IMG/VR virus record: IMGVR_UViG_3300032193_000551
Coordinates: 1 to 27,916 of that record
Strand: one strand, 5' to 3'
DNA length: 27,916 bases
Source: a virus
Shown here: one piece after another, positions 23,001 through 27,916 of the stretch
How positions within the stretch are numbered: the stretch's first letter is position 1
Layout of the letters: each line of letters starts with the position of its first letter
Made by a program: the position numbers and the translations under genes
Notes under the pieces: generated by a model
What the model saw: only the letters and a program-made list of their open reading frames with translations
What the model was told of the DNA's origin: nothing
Database searches by the model: none

Positions 23001-26000
23001 GTAGATACCAGCAGCAGCATTTGCTTTGGTCTCTGCAAGCATAATCTTAGTCTGATCACTGCCATCAAATAGAGCAGTACCAGAGTAATCGTATGGAGCA
23101 GTCTTTCTACCAGGAGCAATTACATAGTAAGTTCTGTTGGTTTCAAATCCGTTAGGTAGTCTTACCAAACGCTTATCAACCTCAACATACTTACCTGCCT
23201 CAGCATCCCAGCGTGGACGTGGTACAAGTCTTACAGCAGTACCAGTCTCAAACTTATGGGGGTTAGGTGAACCAGTGCCATCAATATCAATCGTGAAGAC
23301 GGTTGATCTGGTTGCATAATCAGAGGAGGTTGCAGTTGCTTCTACGAGGTCAACAGAACCAATACCATTGTTAATGATAGTGGTGATGTTATCGATTAAA
23401 GTATCAACAGCAGATGCTACACCAGCACACTCAGGATAACCTGCGTTGCTAGTAGAGATTGAAGGATCAGTTGTAGGTAGAGTGTCTGCCCACTGTCCCT
23501 TCTCTAGGGTAAAGTAAAGAGTGATGTTGTTGCCACCAGGACCGATGACAGGAACAGTAGCACCAGTGTCTAGTCTGGCATTCTCTACACCAAGTTCAAT
23601 CTGTGTGCTACCAATCTTCTTCTTGATATAAGTATTTTCAGGGATGTTGGTGTAGATTGGGTTTCTATTATCAAGTAGTTGAGCATCAACGCTAAAGTCA
23701 TTAGGATCATACTGCTCAACTCTCATGCCAATGGTTAGACCAGTGTTGGTTCCAACATCAATAATTGCACTACCATTTGTTAGTACACAACCATTTACCT
23801 GAGTGGTATGGTTACGTAGAGCAGAGATGGAAAGATGTCTGATTGCATCCCATGCATCTAGAGTCTCGTTCTTCTCACCATCAATATACTCTAGGTTGTT
23901 ACCAATGAAGTATGCTTCACCAGCCTGGATAGTGTTGAGGTTGCCACCAAAACGCAAGTCATTGATAACTGCGTCAGTAATAATACCAACGTCTCTGTAG
24001 CACTTGGAGATCTGTGCATTAACAGTGAAGTCTCCAGATGTGACAGGAGGAAGACCAGTTAGCGATGAAGATTCGATCGCATCTACAATGATGTCAGTTA
24101 GAGTATGGATTGTTCCTCTTACGTTAGCACAATCCCAGTTACCATTGTTAACTGCAGGGACACCATCTAGGTTACCAGCATACAATGCATCGATCATTAG
24201 ACCGACTAGGTTATCAATGGTGTTAAGAACATCAGAGCAGTTGCCCTCAACATATGTTGTTGGTTGTGCAGGTACAGTTCTTGTAATACCACTGAGGTTT
24301 CCTACACCAGCATCAGTTCCAATAGCCTGAGTGATAATACCGAAGAGAGTATCAAGTGCTGCTTCAATATTAGAACAGGTTGGATTGTTTGTATCAAGAA
24401 TAATGGTAAGGTCTCTGGTCTGTGCTTCATCACCTGTAGGCGTCCAGTTAGTTGGGATGACTACGATGTTACGCATAACATCAATAGCAATATCCTTTGC
24501 CTCAGCAAAGACTCTTGCTGCCTCATCACGCTCTTCATCTAGGAATGAAGTAATTGCCTCACCATTGAAGATGTTAGTTACATAGATTTCACCAGAGTCA
24601 TATGCTTTATGATTACCACCAAACTTAAGGTTGTATAGTAGTTCATCTAGTACGTTGTAAACATCATCTAAGCAATCTTGCTCAGTCTGACCAGGGCGAG
24701 GTGTCCAACCAAGAGTTCCAGTAGGATTCCAACTATATTGAGTGTTGGAATATACATCCTTCATGCGCTCATATGCTTCCTTAGCAATGAACTTCTTGTT
24801 TGCTGTAATCAGGTTGAATGCATCAGCATGACTATCAGAAACAATAGCAGGATCACCAGCAGCATCTAGAGTGATAGTTAGATCAGTGTTTGCAAGTTGA
24901 TTGTTAACTGCAAGGTTCATCTGATCCTGCAGTTTATTCAATGCAATGATAGTCTCTGATACTTCACCATCAACACCATTTGAAATGAGAGAGTTATTGT
25001 TGAAATACTCTTCAATAGCAGCAAGTGAATACTCATTACCACCAAACCAGAGGTCTTGTGCAACAGCATCAACAATCAATCCAAGGTCACGCTCACACTT
25101 AGTTGTGCTACCACCAGGGAATACAAATGATGGGTTGTATGCTTGAATTGCAGCAATAGCAGCACTGATCATGTCTGCTTTGTTTGCTTGAATTAGGTTG
25201 CGAGCATCCTTATAGCGACCAGCAAGATTATCAGATGCACCACCAGTAACTCTTAATGCATTAGTTGCAGCAGCAATGAATGTGTGAGCAGACTGTGGTA
25301 GGTGCTGCACTGCGTTTGCAGTAGCACTTACAAATTGGTGAGTGGATCCAGAAGCAGTGCCACCATCACCAACATTAATAGTGATTGATGTAGCAGTTAC
25401 CGAATCAATAGTGATCGACTTACCTGCCCAAGGATCTTGACCAGGGCGAGGATATGTATGCTGAGTTGTAAATCCGTCTTGATCACATGTAAATGTAAAT
25501 GAATTATCTGCAAGAACAACACCCTCACCAGGAGTTAGTGTGTGAGCACCAATGGTGATTTCCATATCACCTGTTGCTGCATTGTAGTCTGCAGCAGATG
25601 GTTGCCATACTTGATCAGCAGCAGAAGCACCAACATTTACAGTAAGTGTGGTGTCAGTTACACTAATAACAGATAGTGTTGTATTTGCTGCTGGGTCAGT
25701 TGCACGAGGATATGTCTTTTGTGACTGGTTGCTATCCATGTCACAAGTAAATGTAAATCCATCTACAGTCAACTCAACTTCATTAGAAGTTGTGAAGTTA
25801 TGGTTGCCAATGGTTACAGTAAACAGACCCGTTGCAGGATCATATGTTGCATCGCTAGGAGTATAGTATGAGTCCTGAGTATTTGCAGGGTCAACAGTAA
25901 CAGTAGTATCAGTTACTGTCAATAGGTTAGCAATTGCTAGTTTGCAGAGATCACGAGCTCTCTTGAATGCAAAGACAGCAAATCTTTCTTCGCCAACTAG

Positions 26001-27916
26001 ACCATTTGCTAGTGGTGTTCCATCTGGATTGAAGTAGAACTTAGTAGCGTTGATGATATTGCTGTTACCACCATCTCTGAGGTCTTCTGCAATAGCATCA
26101 ACAATATGTCCGATGTCACGCTTACACTTAGTCTCATCGTTACCAGCAAGGAACTGAGCGTTGTTCTCACCAGCAGGACCAAATGCAGTATACATTGAGT
26201 TGTATGCTGAGTCAATAATCTCATCTCTGTTAGAGAGAATTAGATTACGAGCATCTTGGTAACGGTTAGACTCTGGATCTAGACCAGGGTTAACATATGA
26301 AATCTGCTGAAGATTTGGGTACTTCTCTAGAACATATCCAAAGACTTCTTCTTGGAAGAATGTTCTGTTTGCCTCGATGAGGTTAGCAGCGTCAAGAGAA
26401 AGGTTGTCAATTGTACCACCAGAAGGTGCAAGAATATCTGGTTTAGCAATATACTTGATGAAACCAGATGGTTCTAGTTCTGCACTGTACTGTTGATCAT
26501 CACCATCGTATGCTTTTTCTAACTTGGTGTAGATCAATTCACCCTGTCTTGCACCTAGTCTGTATCCATCAATAGATACAGCAGGACGCTTGGCAGGATT
26601 TAGTGCGTCATCATTAGAATCTAAGTATAGTCTAGTATTGTTGTATACTAGAGTTCCAAACGACTCGGTTTGGATACCCTCAACACCCTTGAGCATAGCA
26701 GGGATGTTGAATGGATAGTAGTTAATCTTCTTATCGGTTGTCTCAATCGCCTGTGGTGGGATGATAGAGTCAATGTATCCACCCTTGTCACTGTTGAATG
26801 CAAATCCTTTGTGACCGATTGCGTGTAGTGAGGTGTTACCGAAGTTGGAGTTAGAGTTGGTGATCGACATGTCACCACCCGACTCCATCAGGAAGTGATC
26901 AGCGAAACCAACAGCGAAGATAGAAACGTTCTGGATGAATGCATCTTCAGATGCACGAACGTGGAAGTTACGCCACTCATCTTTCCAGAAAGAATCACCC
27001 TTGGTGTGATAAGGGATGCTATCAAATGCATCCTTAAGTGATGCTTGATTGAATGTATTGGTGAACTCGTCGTAACGGATGAATGCTCTGTCGTCCTTCT
27101 GGAGTGAAACACCCGTGTACTGCGCGATAACCATGGACTTAAAGCCTGTTGCCTTAAGACCATTTGCCCAGATTCCGCAAATACCCCAGGTAGAGCGGAT
27201 AGAGCAGTTAAAGACATACGGAGATGCGGATTCAACTGAGTCAACTTCCGCGAGAGTCAGTGCGTTCTGTCCTAGTGCAGGAGAAGAAGTAATGTCAAGT
27301 ACATCGCCAGGAGAAATACCACTAGCACCTGCGTTAGAACCAGGACCAATGGTAGATACTACTTCACCAAATACAAAGTAAGTGAACTTTCTACCATCTG
27401 TTGGGTCGATAGTAGCAATGTTAAAGGTTCCCTCTAGTTTGTCATCAATGTCTGTGTTGAGAACAGCAACAGACTGACCAGCAAAGTAACCGTGATCAAC
27501 CTTAGTTGTTACAGTAACTCTTACGTTAGAACCAGGGATAGCAGGGTCAGATGTAGCATCGTCAAACTGTAGACTTTCGATTGCTCTAGAGTCAGACAGT
27601 GGACCTACAATTCTGTTCTCCTGAACTCTTACATCAAACTCTCCAGGTTGGTTGATCTGAGGTTGGAATGCAGAGAATGCCCTTGCAATCTTTCTATAGA
27701 GGAGTTGCAGTTCTTCTTTGTCTGCATACTCGAATACAGTTAGTTTGTGGTGAGAGTAGTTAGGAGCAGTCTTCTTAGTGAAGTCATCCTTAGAATAGTA
27801 TACCTCACCGCTAGGTACAGCAGCGTTAGGGTTGTAGAGAGGAGACAGTGAAGTTGTCTCACCGTCCTTAATGGTGAACTGCCAGAAGTAACAACCACCA
27901 GTTACATTGAAGATAG
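17100..27916 (-). CDS. Giant virion structural / tail-fibre protein, 5' end beyond window
   Basis: At least 3604 aa. The frame from TAA 17100-17102 is open to the right edge; translation of 27135-27916 gives 260 further codons without stop or start codon, reading as normal protein (for example KDGETTSLSPLYNPNAAVP and ASPYVFNCSIRSTWGICGIW just before ATG 27134). The upstream part thus belongs to the same protein. Right to left it contains DARNLI...CxRD...DA...DL..GGN repeats, two FTFTCD...YPR repeats, short C-x-x-V...L...I repeats, a long mixed region, and a fibre-like C-terminus (about 17100-19280) of strand-turn units such as GDLTVNDGSTLRF, ending QGWWLMEI. Such huge proteins with these repeats occur among cyanophage virion proteins. 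It should form part of the tail or a long appendage; the precise position is unknown. Confidence 0.8.
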   Translation of the reverse strand, partial: IFNVTGGCYFWQFTIKDGETTSLSPLYNPNAAVPSGEVYYSKDDFTKKTAPNYSHHKLTVFEYADKEELQLLYRKIARAFSAFQPQINQPGEFDVRVQENRIVGPLSDSRAIESLQFDDATSDPAIPGSNVRVTVTTKVDHGYFAGQSVAVLNTDIDDKLEGTFNIATIDPTDGRKFTYFVFGEVVSTIGPGSNAGASGISPGDVLDITSSPALGQNALTLAEVDSVESASPYVFNCSIRSTWGICGIWANGLKATGFKSMVIAQYTGVSLQKDDRAFIRYDEFTNTFNQASLKDAFDSIPYHTKGDSFWKDEWRNFHVRASEDAFIQNVSIFAVGFADHFLMESGGDMSITNSNSNFGNTSLHAIGHKGFAFNSDKGGYIDSIIPPQAIETTDKKINYYPFNIPAMLKGVEGIQTESFGTLVYNNTRLYLDSNDDALNPAKRPAVSIDGYRLGARQGELIYTKLEKAYDGDDQQYSAELEPSGFIKYIAKPDILAPSGGTIDNLSLDAANLIEANRTFFQEEVFGYVLEKYPNLQQISYVNPGLDPESNRYQDARNLILSNRDEIIDSAYNSMYTAFGPAGENNAQFLAGNDETKCKRDIGHIVDAIAEDLRDGGNSNIINATKFYFNPDGTPLANGLVGEERFAVFAFKRARDLCKLAIANLLTVTDTTVTVDPANTQDSYYTPSDATYDPATGLFTVTIGNHNFTTSNEVELTVDGFTFTCDMDSNQSQKTYPRATDPAANTTLSVISVTDTTLTVNVGASAADQVWQPSAADYNAATGDMEITIGAHTLTPGEGVVLADNSFTFTCDQDGFTTQHTYPRPGQDPWAGKSITIDSVTATSITINVGDGGTASGSTHQFVSATANAVQHLPQSAHTFIAAATNALRVTGGASDNLAGRYKDARNLIQANKADMISAAIAAIQAYNPSFVFPGGSTTKCERDLGLIVDAVAQDLWFGGNEYSLAAIEEYFNNNSLISNGVDGEVSETIIALNKLQDQMNLAVNNQLANTDLTITLDAAGDPAIVSDSHADAFNLITANKKFIAKEAYERMKDVYSNTQYSWNPTGTLGWTPRPGQTEQDCLDDVYNVLDELLYNLKFGGNHKAYDSGEIYVTNIFNGEAITSFLDEERDEAARVFAEAKDIAIDVMRNIVVIPTNWTPTGDEAQTRDLTIILDTNNPTCSNIEAALDTLFGIITQAIGTDAGVGNLSGITRTVPAQPTTYVEGNCSDVLNTIDNLVGLMIDALYAGNLDGVPAVNNGNWDCANVRGTIHTLTDIIVDAIESSSLTGLPPVTSGDFTVNAQISKCYRDVGIITDAVINDLRFGGNLNTIQAGEAYFIGNNLEYIDGEKNETLDAWDAIRHLSISALRNHTTQVNGCVLTNGSAIIDVGTNTGLTIGMRVEQYDPNDFSVDAQLLDNRNPIYTNIPENTYIKKKIGSTQIELGVENARLDTGATVPVIGPGGNNITLYFTLEKGQWADTLPTTDPSISTSNAGYPECAGVASAVDTLIDNITTIINNGIGSVDLVEATATSSDYATRSTVFTIDIDGTGSPNPHKFETGTAVRLVPRPRWDAEAGKYVEVDKRLVRLPNGFETNRTYYVIAPGRKTAPYDYSGTALFDGSDQTKIMLAETKANAAAGIYLYSSESDTIDENVEIDIYKFVLDEKYDLDTYKCQLDVAVAGGTAVTGGIVANVAHIFDVPNASTTPQRVFFRKIDESTPLPLLAANLQGDNALANQNDSTAGVADETGRLNPEFEFYTRYVVSLDKPNKVFCIYKTHADAINDTNRITFQQLSDAQFVAYANKAQTPFAFDPRGLEYSNSETGRWYIKVKDTSSDANALDVRRESILWRIGYNGDVRTSPDPKTNDSFYQRQEDNRDKDDRTYKIRYVIPNYLEGVRDPINGFVLKTRTDSTRRLRPQRILLKPAPGNFKSDAFFQNDRNPGERIGWTSNQIIQNLGTINNAYDPYRRDITGAGIDYRKRITTDNNVTMTVQSGRLRDLDGDTYLELNVYDYEPNPEILALNGSSFRTVKITAPQGGLFEINKSIGSGVPTDPHYITWSGYSSGSAYVHAYTNVGSDHYLIIKGDTIDGNLIFSPYANTRFQQGGIYADLLDDPDMGKSLPLKRLIEKGEDDLFYKQNGAPVYTVTPGDIIKEDGSENRYVVASVEDAGEIDDTFYIFDIETLQRRIPQQQDGIYYLTAIRGNISPLPLGAGNQNNFRNFKFSQPISYLYPQNYKNDPYWFTHAGTTSSEKAYAQGLIDPPATYSAADNYVHGLVRTNDSKSSMTKESVLDLIETPAFTRNTFTGDNAIAAQEGNASAGAEDRQIPLAGDSEVFVDQKWYVELRRPSIARAGNHTFEYLGFGPGNYSTGLPARQEIVLTATQDYYAQAKRQDGGIVFYTGINSNGELYIGNRKINAITGEEEFLERAALIDSDDDEDDISSLVTTFEVPVTFNQNITVNGGEGELVSNFNSPVTINVNNSDLTLQDSPLIILSNVDLENPDGSANDPTLDRTAFAPRQSGDIFIGKNEIKAAQFILNARKNGQSYKFQTHTALELQGPTPSNVTPNQSTLYSAGLGGSALDSKQYVKYGTSSQFVLPQDGDILFKGDSVERSGSLGWIYANYFTAIANEEIFRIEFNGTTAVKIVWNVVNQVQVTNASLGIRETSAIRIDNFYPVGTLNGTFNIISPVIGGIPDNFDPNGTYCYIKVGETVSGVSYDNDGDGNVDAPVTNPTWQNVVSNAGSAINGSTPAPTMEFSTANWKEVGVLGGEALRTKTETIGDYRLGINTVAASAHSAYETAFVDVHTDPKANLDVVGTAWITGKSVQNYLNEPAGSLIAKTATGERNAFWVGGDRDNPDATATLRVATDLQRVGINVSSSDAILDKTLTVDGEVRFTQTLTIDNGIIDTPSNSFTLAPTSTDVNLFPEAVTLSIANDYDEVAQQSINIGNSSLSQIVKIGDDAGSSLLYIHSNSQNSVVDIGTVASNVAYNSQIFMGGAFANPNSLFNIRNARLKVDGDLQIGTPSTGTTRMYSFTPRLELFSASGGSNEVDLCRTASTLSISADAGTTTINNSLYVKASERVDGNITLFGGLSAGNITATRGIFGTSVQSHPIGGLANLNIDIYKRVEINKSIDSQGNTQWGGPTFIENAATNTYFLPLNEPIGAADILIGDLILIDREQVDDQAFCEIVRVVDILNPSITDTSIDPDGIRIEVERGQEGTTLRVDHPDNCPITKLTKQENVSYTTSVVPNGTALDVVTITTAEFGGSINPTDILRLSDTELFNVDSVASDANNIQGLRVNDGAEPTAFTVFEVLSTTGQTTIEGPTEVRNDILLTGTTSNNDRKLTITDGTNVTFEVDAADGDTKLLGDLSVGAGFTEFMVEGATGTLTMNGGDILVNDNVGTGRRLEFINGSGNLTIAGVIETEGSGTNLFAGDVELNGGDLTVNDGSTLRFGVNNNGTIDLGGVDYYFGPTGARRWEYVSTVSGDAGVMAPNINYFTKASGDLVIKLPAQASTGDMMRIVDIGGALTYNVRLIFRAPDGIPVAGDSTNTSNAIQGVNLAGYDGGELIVTTPNAAFGLVYAGASLNNGQPSGIPSNLQGWWLMEI
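23365..24379 (-). repeat. Short Cys-anchored helical repeats, four copies, within giant protein
   Basis: Four units begin with Cys and share C-x-x-V/I-x-x-x-(I/L/V)-(D/H)-x-L-(hydrophobic)-x-x-I. Approximate positions are 24323-24379 (CSNIEAALDTLFGIITQAI), 24172-24240 (CSDVLNTIDNLVGLMIDAL), 24072-24131 (CANVRGTIHTLTDIIVDAI) and 23365-23430 (CAGVASAVDTLIDNITTI). The first three are spaced about 120-150 bases apart; the fourth lies about 640 bases further on. Confidence 0.7.
23902..26257 (-). repeat. DARNLI...CxRD...GGN repeats within giant protein
   Basis: Units of about 75-85 residues: (D)A.NLI.AN...I...A......, then CxRD.G.I.DA...DL..GGN, then Y/YF. Copies lie at about 26025-26257 (CKRDIGHIVDAIAEDL), 24993-25207 (CERDLGLIVDAVAQDLW), 24579-24823 (degenerate: CLDDVYNVLDELLYNL) and 23902-24020 (second half only, CYRDVGIITDAVINDLR). 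A lone first half (ANRTFFQEEVFGY) sits near 26340-26390. Two FTFTCD repeats are inserted between copies 1 and 2. Confidence 0.75.
25355..25869 (-). repeat. Tandem FTFTCD...YPR repeat (two copies) within giant protein
   Basis: Two adjacent units of about 85 residues at 25615-25869 and 25355-25611. They share PS.A.Y..ATG....TIG.H, then FTFTCD.D, a TYPR motif, a DP turn and TIDSVT/SVTDT...(V)NVG. The same unit is familiar from many cyanophage and environmental virion proteins. The two copies differ at many residues, so the duplication is old or diversified. Confidence 0.75.

Noticed and set aside
26888-27381. Open frames on both strands around 26888-27381
   Set aside because: They lie in other frames of the giant gene, whose main frame stays open through this region and gives coherent protein; the alternatives look like random Ser/Arg-rich translations.

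Overview
This window looks like the distal-tail region of a T4-like (myovirus) phage of marine picocyanobacteria. The reasons are moderately AT-rich DNA, strictly one-directional coding (all genes on the minus strand, read from right to left), start/stop overlaps or gaps of a few bases, a giant repeat-built virion protein, several tail-collar proteins, and a set of small 2-oxoglutarate/Fe(II) oxygenases of the kind often seen in cyanophages. No ribosomal, tRNA, integrase, replication or bacterial housekeeping gene is visible. Family names below come from reading motifs by eye; no database search was run.

Layout in transcription order. (1) From beyond the right edge to 17100: a giant structural/tail-fibre protein of at least 3604 residues. 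Its reading frame stays open to the window edge, so the ATG at 27134 is not its true start. It carries several repeat families and a fibre-like C-terminus. (2) 17051 to 14935: two tail-collar-domain proteins. (3) 14932 to 7162: three consecutive paralogues (699, 663 and 1226 aa). Each has its own N-terminal domain followed by the same C-terminal cassette, made of a linker Ig-like module and four Ig-like repeats. The 1226-aa member has two glycine-rich domains in front of the cassette. (4) 7160 to 5454: a third collar protein with a large insertion. (5) 5445 to 320: five different 2OG-Fe(II) oxygenases, with a probable tail-fibre assembly chaperone (3845-4792) and two unknown proteins among them. 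(6) At the left edge, separated by a 45-base gap that may hold a sigma70-like promoter, the start of a DUF4385-like gene.

Working model (inference): regions 1-4 encode fibres and adhesins that touch the host surface. Region 5 encodes a chaperone plus a battery of oxygenases made with them. The simplest idea linking these parts is that some oxygenases hydroxylate the tail-fibre/adhesin proteins or their glycans during assembly. The collar proteins also carry six His-x-His pairs, which in T4 tail fibres bind Fe or Zn.

The most interesting points are the oxygenase cluster wrapped around the chaperone gene, the mosaic relationship of the three adhesin paralogues, and the HxE iron-site variant in the oxygenase at 4792-5445. 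The only gene gaps longer than 10 bases are 275-319 and 17052-17099; no stretch of 300 bases lacks a gene. I see no convincing intrinsic terminator, RNA gene, CRISPR array or insertion sequence.
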